Shown here: piece by piece, positions 7,043 through 15,820 of the stretch
Position numbering within the stretch: position 1 is the stretch's first letter
How the letters are laid out: each line of letters begins with the position of its first letter
Origin: Curtobacterium sp. MCLR17_032
Lineage (GTDB): Bacteria; Actinomycetota; Actinomycetes; Actinomycetales; Microbacteriaceae
Reading direction: 5' to 3'
NCBI RefSeq assembly: GCF_003234795.2
Contig: NZ_CP126268.1
Span: 806,001 to 870,000 of the forward strand
Length of the DNA stretch: 64,000 nucleotides
Made by a program: the position numbers and the translations under genes
Notes under the pieces: generated by a model
Seen by the model: only the letters and a program-made list of their open reading frames with translations
What the model was told of the DNA's origin: nothing
Database searches by the model: none

Positions 7043-8884
7043 ATGAGCACCGAGAACACCACCCCCGCCGAAGCCGTCGACGAGGAGCCCGTGATCACCT
7101 TCGCCGACCTCGGGCTCAGCGACCCCGTCCTCAAGGCCGTCAAGGACATCGGGTACGAGACCCCCTCCGCGATCCAGGCCGCCACCATCCCGATCCTGCT
7201 CGAGGGCCGCGACGTCGTCGGCCTCGCCCAGACGGGTACCGGCAAGACCGCCGCGTTCGCGCTGCCCGTGCTGTCCCGCATGGAAGCCGGCTCGAAGCTG
7301 CCGCAGGCACTCGTCCTGTCCCCGACCCGTGAGCTCGCGCTCCAGGTCTGCGAGGCGTTCGAGCAGTACGCCGCCCACATGAAGCACGTCCACGTCCTGC
7401 CGGTCTACGGCGGCCAGGCGTACGGCGTGCAGCTGTCCGCCCTCCGTCGCGGCGTCGACGTCGTCGTGGGCACGCCCGGTCGCATCATGGACCACATCGC
7501 CAAGGGCACCCTCGACCTGTCCGAGCTGAAGTACCTGGTGCTCGACGAGGCCGACGAGATGCTCAAGATGGGCTTCGCCGAGGACGTCGAGACGATCCTC
7601 GCCGAGACGCCGGACACGAAGCAGGTCGCGCTCTTCTCCGCGACGATGCCCGCGCAGATCCGTCGCATCTCGAAGCAGTACCTCAACGACCCGGCCGAGA
7701 TCACGGTCAAGGCGAAGACCACCACCTCGGCGAACACGACGCAGCGCTACCTGGTCGTGTCGTACCCGCAGAAGGTCGACGCCCTGACCCGCATCCTCGA
7801 GGTCGAGGACTTCGAGGGCATGATCGTCTTCGTCCGCACGAAGAGCGAGACCGAGACCCTGGCCGAGAAGCTCCGCGCCCGCGGGTACGCCGCCGCCGCC
7901 ATCAGCGGTGACGTCGCCCAGGCCCAGCGTGAGCGGACCGTCAACCAGCTGAAGTCCGGCAAGCTCGACATCCTGGTCGCCACCGACGTCGCCGCCCGCG
8001 GGCTCGACGTCGACCGCATCACCCACGTGGTGAACTTCGACATCCCGATCGACACCGAGTCGTACGTGCACCGCATCGGCCGCACCGGTCGTGCCGGCCG
8101 GTCGGGTGCCGCGATCAGCTTCGTCACCCCGCGTGAGCGTCGCCTGCTCACCGCGATCGAGAAGGCCACCCGTCAGCCGCTCACCCAGATGCAGCTGCCG
8201 AGCGTCGAGGACGTCAACTCGACCCGCCTGACCCGCTTCGACGACGCGATCACCGCCGCCCTCGGGCAGGAGTCCCGCGTCAGCGCGTTCCGCGACATCA
8301 TCGCCCACTACGTCGAGCACCACGACGTGCCGGAGTCCGACGTCGCCGCAGCCCTGGCCGTCGTGGCGCAGGGGGACACCCCGCTGCTCCTCGACCCCGC
8401 GGACGACCGCGCGCGCCAGCAGATCGAGCGCGACGAGCGTCGCAGCCGCGACGACCGTCCGGCCCGTGATCGTGACCGTGACGGCGACAGCGGTGGTGGC
8501 GACCGCCGCCGTCGCTCGGTGCCGATGACCGCGTACCGCATCGAGGTCGGCCGTCGCCACCGCGTCGAGCCGCGCCAGATCGTCGGTGCACTCGCCAACG
8601 AGGGCGGCCTGCGCCGCGACGACTTCGGCGCGATCCAGATCCGTCCGGACTTCTCCGTCGTGGAGCTGCCGGCCGACATGGACTCCGGCGTCCTCGACCG
8701 TCTGCGCGACACCCGCATCAGCGGCAAGCTCATCGAGATCCGTCCGGACAGCCGGGGCGGTGTGCGTCGCGAGAGCGGCACCCGTCGTGACGGCGCCCGC
8801 TACGGCGACCGCGACGACCGCGGCTCGCGTGACGACCGCGGTGGCTACGGCGACGACCGCAAGCCGCGCCACACGCGCGACTGA
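7043..8884 (+). CDS. deaD: DEAD-box ATP-dependent RNA helicase (DeaD/CsdA-like)
   Basis: A 613-residue cytoplasmic RNA helicase that unwinds structured RNA in ribosome assembly and RNA decay. Visible motifs: Q motif FADLGLSDPVLKAVKDIGY with following Gln, Walker A AQTGTGKT (~62-69), PTRELA, DEAD (168-171), SAT, ARGLDV and HRIGRTGRAG. After the helicase core (~20-380), a DbpA-type RNA-binding domain spans ~490-570 (YRIEVGRRHRVEPRQIVGAL). The tail is Arg/Asp/Gly-rich and probably disordered. ATG 7043 is 7 nt after TACCGT (7030-7035), so the transcript is probably leaderless. Length is normal for actinobacterial DeaD. Confidence 0.95.
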   Translation: MSTENTTPAEAVDEEPVITFADLGLSDPVLKAVKDIGYETPSAIQAATIPILLEGRDVVGLAQTGTGKTAAFALPVLSRMEAGSKLPQALVLSPTRELALQVCEAFEQYAAHMKHVHVLPVYGGQAYGVQLSALRRGVDVVVGTPGRIMDHIAKGTLDLSELKYLVLDEADEMLKMGFAEDVETILAETPDTKQVALFSATMPAQIRRISKQYLNDPAEITVKAKTTTSANTTQRYLVVSYPQKVDALTRILEVEDFEGMIVFVRTKSETETLAEKLRARGYAAAAISGDVAQAQRERTVNQLKSGKLDILVATDVAARGLDVDRITHVVNFDIPIDTESYVHRIGRTGRAGRSGAAISFVTPRERRLLTAIEKATRQPLTQMQLPSVEDVNSTRLTRFDDAITAALGQESRVSAFRDIIAHYVEHHDVPESDVAAALAVVAQGDTPLLLDPADDRARQQIERDERRSRDDRPARDRDRDGDSGGGDRRRRSVPMTAYRIEVGRRHRVEPRQIVGALANEGGLRRDDFGAIQIRPDFSVVELPADMDSGVLDRLRDTRISGKLIEIRPDSRGGVRRESGTRRDGARYGDRDDRGSRDDRGGYGDDRKPRHTRD

Positions 8885-8930
8885 CGCAGTGACGTCCGAG
8901 CCGGTCGCGTGGTGACGCGCGAACCGGTCT

Positions 8931-8970
8931 GACAGGAGGCCCGACACCAGCTGGTGTCGGGCCTCCTGTC
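8931..8970. terminator. Perfect 40-bp palindromic terminator
   Basis: A perfect palindrome of 20 + 20 bases, left arm GACAGGAGGCCCGACACCAG, follows deaD by 46 bp. There is no spacer at the centre (CAGCTG). It should form a very stable RNA hairpin on either strand. Confidence 0.75.
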
Positions 8971-9088
8971 ATGTCTGTGGAGAACCTGGCCCGTCGGCCC
9001 GGTGACCCGGTATGGTTGACGACGTCAGAGCCTCCGGGGGATCTTCTGCGCGGGGGTGCAGGTACGAAGAGAAGAAGAGGGGTTCACC

Positions 9089-9370
9089 ATGTCGCGTGTG
9101 CTTTCGACCGAACAGGCGAAGACCGCCATCCGCCAGATCCAGTCCATCGTGAACGGTGGCTTCACGGACCAGATCTCGCAGCTCGACGCCCAGGGGCGCG
9201 TGCTGTCCGACTCGAACGTGTGGGACGGCCCGCTGGCGTCGAACTTCCGTGGGTCGACCTGGCCCGAGACGAAGGCTGCGCTGGACAAGGCGAAGACCGA
9301 ACTCGAGCAGCTCCGCACGCAGCTCGACAAGATCTCGCAGGACATCTTCACCGCGGGTGGCGGCGCGTAA
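9089..9370 (+). CDS. WXG100-like small secreted protein / RHS toxin partner
   Basis: A 93-residue, all-helical protein with a central W-D-G turn (Trp45-Gly47) between two amphipathic helices and no signal peptide, the layout of WXG100 (EsxA-like) proteins. Small proteins of this kind often precede large RHS or LXG toxins in Actinobacteria and serve as secretion partners of the type VII pathway (family knowledge). ATG 9089 has a GAGGGG site ~8 nt upstream; a TATGGT at 9011-9016 may be the -10. The next gene is the RHS protein, 178 bp downstream after a short tandem repeat. No ESX secretion machinery is visible here. Confidence 0.75.
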   Translation: MSRVLSTEQAKTAIRQIQSIVNGGFTDQISQLDAQGRVLSDSNVWDGPLASNFRGSTWPETKAALDKAKTELEQLRTQLDKISQDIFTAGGGA

Positions 9371-9466
9371 GCAGCCGTTCACGCAGCGCCCGGGCCGTCG
9401 ACCAGTTCGACGGACCGGGCCGCTGTCGTCTGTGGGGGCGGGCTGAGCTCCCGGGACGACCAGCAC

Positions 9467-9525
9467 GACAAGTACGACAAGTACGACAAGTACGACAAGT
9501 ACGACAAGTACGACCAGCACGACCA
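9467..9525 (+). repeat. Tandem 9-bp repeats upstream of RHS gene
   Basis: Five near-perfect copies of the nonamer TACGACAAG (flanked by degenerate copies with CAG for AAG) lie between the WXG100-like gene and the RHS start, ending ~25 bp before ATG 9549. The unit contains no stop codon in one frame, but no start or RBS makes it coding. It may be a simple slippage tract in the leader. Confidence 0.8.
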
Positions 9526-9548
9526 GGACGACGACCGGGGGACGGGAC

Positions 9549-12500
9549 ATGAGCGACTTGCACGGGGCAGCACCACTCGAGTTCGACAACGCGACGGCCG
9601 ACGCGCTCGTCGCCGAGCTGACGTCGACGGCGGACACGATCGAGGGGCAGTCCGCCAGTCGAGCGTCCTACGTCACGACCGCCGCCACGGACTTCCGCGG
9701 TCACTTCGCCGACCTCTTCGGCCAGAACGCGACGACCGCCGCGACCGACGCCACCCGGCTGACCGGGACCCTCCGCGAGGTCGCGGGATGGGTCCGGATC
9801 CTCAAGACCGCTGCCGAGCAGGAGAACGCGCGTCGCAAGCGCGCCCGCGACTGGCAGAAGGAGCACGACGACCGCAACTTGCTCGAGGTCGGTCACGACT
9901 GGCTGTTCGGCGAGGACAAGCCGCCGTCGGAAGCGCCCGAACCGGAGCCGGTGTTCCAGTCCAGCACGCCGCCCGCGGGCACGCGGCAGACGCCGACGCC
10001 GGGCTCCGGTGGCGGCGGGGGCGGTGGGACGTCGTCGGCCCGTCCCGACGACCTCCGGTCATTCGCCACCGGGTCCGGGGACCTGAACGGGCAGCTGACC
10101 GGACGTGGTTCGGCGCTCCGCGGCAAGCTCGACGACTTCGCGTCCCGCTGCAAGTGGGGCTCCATCAGCGCGCACGGCGTCGCCAGCGCGATCGACGGCT
10201 GGCTGACCGCGAACGACGCCGACGTCACGTGGGCGAACACCGTCGCCGCCGCGTTCGAGGCCGCCGGTGGCAGCGGAACGGTGTCCACGGTGTCCGACGT
10301 CGCCCTCGCCGCCGCGCTGCAGGGTGCCGGGGTCTCGGCCGATCGGTCCGGGCTGACGATCGAGCCGCCGCAGGCCTTCGGCGCCCCGCCGACGACCGGC
10401 TACTCGCTCGACCCGGTGAACACCGCGACCGGCAACTTCCTCGAGTCGGAACTCGACCTCGGGTTCACCGGGGCGTCCGAGCAGCTCCGACTCACCCGCA
10501 TGTACAACTCGCTCGACGACCGCGTGGGCGTGTTCGGGCGCGGCTGGGCGTCCGTGCTCGAGACCGCGCTGGCCGTCGACGACGAGGGCGCGACCCTGAC
10601 GCAGGCGGACGGCCGCGTGCTCCGGTTCCCGCGGAACGGCGACGGCTGGGACCAGGCCGTCGGCGAGTACGCCCGACTCGCGCAGGAGGGCGAACGCCTC
10701 GTCGTCCGCGACTCCGACGGCGGCTGGTGGGCGTTCACGCCGTCCGGTACCTGGCTGGCAGCCGGCACCGGCCCGGGCACGACGGTCCGGGTCGAGCGGA
10801 GCGCCGACGGGACCGTGTCGCGGCTGGCGCACGAGCGAGGTCGCTGGATCGACGTCGAGACGCTCGACGGCCGGGTCGTCGTGGCGCGCGGCTCGGACGG
10901 CCGTCGCGTCGAGTACGAGTACGAGTACGACGACGCCGGACAGCTCACCCGCGTGCACGGTCCGACGGGCACCCGCTCGTACGAGTGGGACGACGACGGC
11001 CTGGTCGTCGCGGTGGTCGACGAGCACGGCGTCGTGGAGGCCCGCAACACCTACGACGGCGACCGTCGCGTCGTCGAGCAGGTCACCCCGCACGGCCGCA
11101 CCGTCCGGTTCGCCTACCTGCCCGGCCGCGTCACCGTGGTCTCGGACCCGGACGGCTCCCGGTCGAACACGTGGATCGCGGACGCGAAGGGCCGGCTCGT
11201 CGGCGTCGTCGACACGGATGACGCACGACAGTCGATGCACTACGACGCCCGTGGTCGCCTCGTCTCGGTCACCGACCGCGACGGTTCGGTCACCGTGCAC
11301 GCCGTCGACGACCGCGGCCGGCGGACCCGGACGGTCACGCCATCGGGTGCGGACATCACCTACGGGTACGACGACCAGGACCGCGTGACCACCGTCGTCA
11401 CGGAGACCGGCTCCGTCGTGACCTACGAGTACACCGGCGACGAGCGTGACCCGTCCGTCGTCGTCGACCCGGAGGGCGGGCGAAGCGAACTCACCTGGGA
11501 ACGCGGACTGCTCCGACGCGCGGTCGACCCCACCGGCGTCACCGTCGAGCTCGAGCACGACGAACACGGCGAACTCGTGGCGACCCGGAACGCCCTCGGC
11601 GACGTACTGCGCGTCGAGCGGGACGCCGCCGGACGACCGACCGCGGTGACCGCCCCCTCCGGAGCCCGCACCGAGTACCGGTACGACGCCGCCGGCCGCC
11701 TGACCTCCCGACGCGACGCGGACGGCGCCGAGTGGACCTTCGAACACGAGGGCTCCCGGATCGTCGCCGTGACCGACCCCACCGGCGCCCGCACGGCCTA
11801 CGGCTACGGGGCGAACGGGGAAGCCGAGCGCACCACCGACCCGCTCGGACGCACCGTCACCCGCACGTTCGACGACCTCGGCAACGTCGCCGCGCTCGAC
11901 CTGCCCGACGGCGGTCGCTGGAGCTTCGTGCACGACCCGCTGTCCCGGCTGCGCGAGACCGTCGACCCCGAGGGCAACGTCTGGCGACGCGACCACGACC
12001 GGAACGGTGCGCTCACCGGGGTCACCGACCCGACCGGTGTCCGGGTCGAGGGCGACACCGACGTGACGACGGGCGTCGCGACGCTCCGGGACGCCTTCGG
12101 CACCACGATCGTCCGCCACGACGAGTACGGCCGGCCGATCGAGTCCACCCGTGACGACGGCCAGGCCGAACTCATCACCTACGACCGCTGCGGCCGACCC
12201 GTGGAGCTGGTCGACGGCGAGGGCGGTCTGACCCGTTTCGAGCGGGACCTCGCCGGCCGTGTCCTCGCCGTCGTCAGCCCGTCCGGCGCCCGGACGACCT
12301 ACGAGTACGACGTCTGCGGACGCCCGTCCGCCAGCACGGACCCCCTCGGCGCGCGGACGGAGCTCGGGTACGACGCCGACGGCCGCATCGTCACCCGGAC
12401 CCTGCCGACCGGTGACGTCGAGCGCACCGCGTACGACGCCGTCGGACGGGTGACCACGCGGAGCACCCCCGGTGCCGGCACGGCCCGCTACCGCTGGGAC

Positions 12501-14966
12501 GCCGCCGGCCGACTCGTCAGCGCCCAGGACGTCCGCTTCGGACAGCGGCGGTTCCGCTACGACGCGGCCGGGCAGCTCGTCGAGGCCGTCAACGGACTCG
12601 GCGGCGTGACCCGGTTCACGCACGACCTCCGCGGCCGGGTGACGAGCGTCACCGACCCGCTCGGCGGCGTGACGACCTACCACTACGACGGTGCTGACCG
12701 TGTCGTCGTCGTGACCGATCCGCTCGGTCGTGCGACCTCGGCGACGTACGACGCCGCGGGCCGCCAGACCGGGCAGACCGACCCCGACGGGCACACCACC
12801 ACCTGGTCGTTCGACGCATCCGGGCGACAGCACACCGTCGCGGTCGACGGACGGACCGTGTCCGAGGTCCGCTTCGACCGCGCCGCCCGCACCGTCGTGG
12901 TCACCGACCACAGCGGTGGCGACGGCCGCGCGTTCGACCACGAACTCCAGCACGACGGCCGCGGACTGCTCGTCCGCCGCAGCCGCGGGGACCGGTCCGT
13001 CACGTGGGAGTACGACGCCGACGGCAACCGCACCGCCCGGACCGAGCCCGACGGCACCCGCACCAACTACCGTCGCGACGCTGCCGGTCGGCTCGTCGCC
13101 GTGGAGCGGGTGGGCCTGCCGGTCGTCTCGTTCGTCCTCGACCCGGCCGGACGCCCCGTCCAGGCCGCGGCCGGCGACGTCGTGCACGCCTGGAGCTGGG
13201 AGAACGGCCGTCTGGTCGCCCACACCACCACGACCACCGACGGCGCCGACACCACCCGGATCGAGCACGACGCCGAGGACCGCATCCGCGCCGTCGTGCA
13301 GGGAGGGGCGACCACCACCTACGAGCACGACGAGGCCGGTCAGCTCGTCCGTGCCGGACACCCGGACGGGTCGTCCTCCACGTGGGCGTACGACGCCGCC
13401 GGTCGCCTCGTCGCCGAGCACGTCGGTGACACCGGGCGCCGGCACGAGCACGACGCTGCCGGCACGCTCCTCGCGAGCACCGACGACGCGACGGGCGAAC
13501 GCGTCGAGTACGTCTCCGACGGGCTCGGTCGCCGCGTCCGCCGGACCGCCGCGGACGGCACGACCACCGAGTACGCGTGGGACGACCTCGGACACCTGAG
13601 CGCGGTCGTCGACCGCGACGCCGCGTACACCGAGACAGGCGCGCACCGCCTCCGCGTCGACGTGCTCGGCGAACCGCTCGAGGTCGACGGCGCCGAGACG
13701 TGGTGGGACACCGCGTCCCCGACCCCGTCGCTGCTGTCGATCGGGAGCGTGCACGTCCTCGGCCTGCCGGGCGGGATCACCGCCGTCGGCGACGACTGGG
13801 CCCGGCCGACGTGGCGAGCTGCCCGCGCCACCGACACGGCGGACCCGTGGAGCGCGCTCGACGCGGCCACGGGCCTCCCGGCCGGGATCGACCTGACCGC
13901 CACCGGCGGGCTCGCCGTCGCGGGGCTCGAGTGGCTCGGTGCCCGCGTGTACGACCCGTCGGCCCGTGGGTTCCTGTCGGTCGACCCGTTGCCGCCGGTC
14001 ATCGGTACCGCCTGGTCCGGCAACCCCTACGCCTACGCGGGGAACGACCCGCTGCACGCTGTCGACCCGCTCGGGCTCCGACCGGCGACGGACGCCGACC
14101 TGCAGGCGTACCAGGACGAGCACGGCAGTCACTGGGAGTACGTCGTCGCTGGGGCGGCGGTCGTGGCCGGCGTGGCACTCATGTTCACCGGGGTCGGCGG
14201 TCCGGCAGGGCTCGCGCTCATGGCCGCCTCCGGTGCGCTCGTGAGCGGTGGCATCTCCGTGGCGTCCCAGAAGGCGTCGAACGGCTCGGTCGACTGGGGC
14301 AAGGTCGGCGTGGACGCGGCGATCGGCGCCGGCACCGGCGCGCTCGGCGCAGGGACCGGAGCGGTCTTCGCGGCCCGTGCCGGATCGAGCATCGCGGCAC
14401 GAGCAGCAGCCGCAGCGGGGAGCGGGGCCATCGAAGGTGGCGCCGGGAACGTCGCTGCCTACGCCGCCGGGCCAGGCCCGCACACCGTCGCCGGCTACGC
14501 GCAGGCCGGAGCGGAAGGTGTCGTCGTCGGTGGTGCGACGGCCGGGATCACCGGCGCCCAGCCACGCTGGCTCAACCACGAGGTGGCGTCGACGTTCAAG
14601 TACGGGATCTACCGGTCCGGGTACTCCCACGAGGAGATGGTCCTCAGTCGTGCCGGTGACACCGGACCGCGCTCGGAGTTCGGTGGCTTCTGGTCACACG
14701 ACAAGCCGACGAGTGTCGCCCAGGCACGCGAGGACAAGGCGATCCTGCCGGACTGGTACGACAAGCGGACCGGGGCGATCACGGGATCGAGCCCCCTGTC
14801 CAGCGGCTACTCGGCGCGCTTCGACACGGGCACCCCGATGTACCGCGGTCAGGTCGCGCCGCAGACCGGACTCGACGGACACGTGTACCGCGGTGGTACC
14901 GAGCAGGTGCACATCCCGCAGTCCTGGAACCACGGGACGATCGTCGACCAGTGGCCGCTCCCGTGA
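9549..14966 (+). CDS. RHS/YD-repeat polymorphic toxin with WXG-like N-terminus
   Basis: An 1805-residue protein. Residues 1-110 are helical and WXG/LXG-like (probable type VII targeting). A Pro/Gly linker (~125-165) and a helical segment follow. From ~277 comes a DUF6531-type start (DPVNTATGNFLESELDLGF). Residues ~340-1450 hold at least two dozen YD repeats (YDAAGRL-type) that form the RHS cocoon. The RHS core signature lies at ~1460-1510 (YDPSARGFLSVDP, then NPYAYAGNDPLHAVDPLGL). An Ala/Gly-rich hydrophobic stretch (~1530-1670) leads to a ~130-residue C-terminal tail (from ~1676) that should be the toxin. The tail has RSEFGGFW, AILPDWYD and VYRGGTEQVHIP, loosely like NAD-consuming TNT or ADP-ribosyltransferase toxins; this assignment is uncertain. 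The stop overlaps the immunity candidate. Confidence 0.9.
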   Translation: MSDLHGAAPLEFDNATADALVAELTSTADTIEGQSASRASYVTTAATDFRGHFADLFGQNATTAATDATRLTGTLREVAGWVRILKTAAEQENARRKRARDWQKEHDDRNLLEVGHDWLFGEDKPPSEAPEPEPVFQSSTPPAGTRQTPTPGSGGGGGGGTSSARPDDLRSFATGSGDLNGQLTGRGSALRGKLDDFASRCKWGSISAHGVASAIDGWLTANDADVTWANTVAAAFEAAGGSGTVSTVSDVALAAALQGAGVSADRSGLTIEPPQAFGAPPTTGYSLDPVNTATGNFLESELDLGFTGASEQLRLTRMYNSLDDRVGVFGRGWASVLETALAVDDEGATLTQADGRVLRFPRNGDGWDQAVGEYARLAQEGERLVVRDSDGGWWAFTPSGTWLAAGTGPGTTVRVERSADGTVSRLAHERGRWIDVETLDGRVVVARGSDGRRVEYEYEYDDAGQLTRVHGPTGTRSYEWDDDGLVVAVVDEHGVVEARNTYDGDRRVVEQVTPHGRTVRFAYLPGRVTVVSDPDGSRSNTWIADAKGRLVGVVDTDDARQSMHYDARGRLVSVTDRDGSVTVHAVDDRGRRTRTVTPSGADITYGYDDQDRVTTVVTETGSVVTYEYTGDERDPSVVVDPEGGRSELTWERGLLRRAVDPTGVTVELEHDEHGELVATRNALGDVLRVERDAAGRPTAVTAPSGARTEYRYDAAGRLTSRRDADGAEWTFEHEGSRIVAVTDPTGARTAYGYGANGEAERTTDPLGRTVTRTFDDLGNVAALDLPDGGRWSFVHDPLSRLRETVDPEGNVWRRDHDRNGALTGVTDPTGVRVEGDTDVTTGVATLRDAFGTTIVRHDEYGRPIESTRDDGQAELITYDRCGRPVELVDGEGGLTRFERDLAGRVLAVVSPSGARTTYEYDVCGRPSASTDPLGARTELGYDADGRIVTRTLPTGDVERTAYDAVGRVTTRSTPGAGTARYRWDAAGRLVSAQDVRFGQRRFRYDAAGQLVEAVNGLGGVTRFTHDLRGRVTSVTDPLGGVTTYHYDGADRVVVVTDPLGRATSATYDAAGRQTGQTDPDGHTTTWSFDASGRQHTVAVDGRTVSEVRFDRAARTVVVTDHSGGDGRAFDHELQHDGRGLLVRRSRGDRSVTWEYDADGNRTARTEPDGTRTNYRRDAAGRLVAVERVGLPVVSFVLDPAGRPVQAAAGDVVHAWSWENGRLVAHTTTTTDGADTTRIEHDAEDRIRAVVQGGATTTYEHDEAGQLVRAGHPDGSSSTWAYDAAGRLVAEHVGDTGRRHEHDAAGTLLASTDDATGERVEYVSDGLGRRVRRTAADGTTTEYAWDDLGHLSAVVDRDAAYTETGAHRLRVDVLGEPLEVDGAETWWDTASPTPSLLSIGSVHVLGLPGGITAVGDDWARPTWRAARATDTADPWSALDAATGLPAGIDLTATGGLAVAGLEWLGARVYDPSARGFLSVDPLPPVIGTAWSGNPYAYAGNDPLHAVDPLGLRPATDADLQAYQDEHGSHWEYVVAGAAVVAGVALMFTGVGGPAGLALMAASGALVSGGISVASQKASNGSVDWGKVGVDAAIGAGTGALGAGTGAVFAARAGSSIAARAAAAAGSGAIEGGAGNVAAYAAGPGPHTVAGYAQAGAEGVVVGGATAGITGAQPRWLNHEVASTFKYGIYRSGYSHEEMVLSRAGDTGPRSEFGGFWSHDKPTSVAQAREDKAILPDWYDKRTGAITGSSPLSSGYSARFDTGTPMYRGQVAPQTGLDGHVYRGGTEQVHIPQSWNHGTIVDQWPLP

Positions 14967-15268
14967 GCAGGAGGCGTGAGATCGAGCTCGCGGCCCTGCT
15001 CGAGCGGTTCGCTGTGCTCGTCGACGGGGTCGGGGAACCGGCGTTCGCGGACCTGTACCGGCAGCACGCCGCGAGCCTGCGGGCCGAGCCGTCGCCCGAC
15101 GACCGTCGCGCCATCGCCGAGGACGTGGTCGCCACACTCCGGGTGTCGCCGGGCTCGCTCGCGGACCGCTACCTCGTCGACGACGCCGGTCAGCCGGACC
15201 GTGTGCGGTCGGCGGAGTACGTCGAACTGGTCGACGCCGTGCGGAAGCGTGCCAAGCACCTTGCCTGA
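14963..15268 (+). CDS. Candidate immunity protein for the RHS toxin
   Basis: A ~101-residue acidic, helical protein without signal peptide. GTG 14963 overlaps the RHS stop codon (GTGA), the usual sign of translational coupling; an in-frame GTG at 14951 is an alternative. Its position directly after a polymorphic toxin makes it the immunity candidate. The layout (ELAALLERFAVLVDGVGEP near the start; GSLADRYLVDDAGQ in the middle; a C-terminal helix with EYVELVDAVRKRAKHL) reminds me of DUF6966-type proteins, from memory only. It would act in the cytoplasm by binding the toxin tail (inferred). Confidence 0.7.
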   Translation: MSRRREIELAALLERFAVLVDGVGEPAFADLYRQHAASLRAEPSPDDRRAIAEDVVATLRVSPGSLADRYLVDDAGQPDRVRSAEYVELVDAVRKRAKHLA

Positions 15269-15272
15269 CGGT

Positions 15273-15458
15273 GTGGACCGACGGCGCGGACGACGCCAGC
15301 ACACCGTTCACCTCGCCTCGGCCGGTTCTCCGCCGGTCGTCGTGCTGCGCCGGTCGCCCTCGCCCTCGGAGGGTACGGACCTCGGACTGTTCGGCGGCGT
15401 CACGGGCTTCGACACCGTGCACCACACGCTCGAGAACAACGGGTACCACGCAGGATGA
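15273..15458 (+). CDS. Small hypothetical ORF or gene remnant (61 aa)
   Basis: A short frame from GTG 15273 ends in GFDTVHHTLENNGYHAG. Its stop codon overlaps the ATG of the next gene (ATGA at 15455-15458), which suggests that it is translated and coupled. There is no clear ribosome site. It could be a second small immunity-like gene or the remnant of a longer protein. No family recognised. Confidence 0.35.
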   Translation: MDRRRGRRQHTVHLASAGSPPVVVLRRSPSPSEGTDLGLFGGVTGFDTVHHTLENNGYHAG

Positions 15459-15820
15459 CGAAGGCCAGGCGCTGGCTCGGACAGCGACAGCATCCGGTGA
15501 ACCTGATCGCGGCGGCGTGTCTGCTGGTCGTGGCGATCGGCGTCCCGATCGGCATAGCCGGGGAACACGCCGGCGTTCTCGTTCCGTACCTGACGGTGGG
15601 TTCCGTCGCCGGACTCGTCTGGGCAGGGAGCGTCTTCGCGCTGCTCCGACCCGTGACGGCGTCGTCGCTCCTCGTCGTCGGGATCTTCGGCGCGATGTTC
15701 CTCTTCAGCCGTGTCCTCGACGGGTGGGATGCGGCCCTCCTGCCCTTCGCGATGTGCAGTCTGGCGGGATCGGTCTTCGGTGCGCACCTGCGGTGGACGG
15801 TGGAACGCCTCCGCGTCTGA
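15455..15820 (+). CDS. Small four-TM membrane protein
   Basis: A 121-residue integral membrane protein with a short basic N-terminus (MTKARRWLGQRQHP) and four hydrophobic segments (around residues 15-35, 43-63, 67-85 and 92-110). ATG 15455 overlaps the stop of the preceding small frame. I do not recognise a family. Its place after the RHS toxin and its immunity candidate could mean an accessory membrane immunity factor, or just an unrelated neighbour. Confidence 0.6.
   Translation: MTKARRWLGQRQHPVNLIAAACLLVVAIGVPIGIAGEHAGVLVPYLTVGSVAGLVWAGSVFALLRPVTASSLLVVGIFGAMFLFSRVLDGWDAALLPFAMCSLAGSVFGAHLRWTVERLRV

Noticed and set aside
6386..8947. 853-codon minus-strand frame over marR and deaD
   Set aside because: Shadow of two recognised plus-strand genes; no motif.
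9467..9525. Coding sequence through the nonamer tract (Asp-Lys-Tyr repeats)
   Set aside because: No start codon with ribosome site leads into the frame, and it does not continue into the RHS reading frame.
10059..14630. A 1523-codon open frame antisense to the RHS gene
   Set aside because: High GC leaves few stops on the opposite strand; the translation is a Val/Gly/Asp/Arg-rich shadow without domains, while the sense strand has clear RHS repeats.
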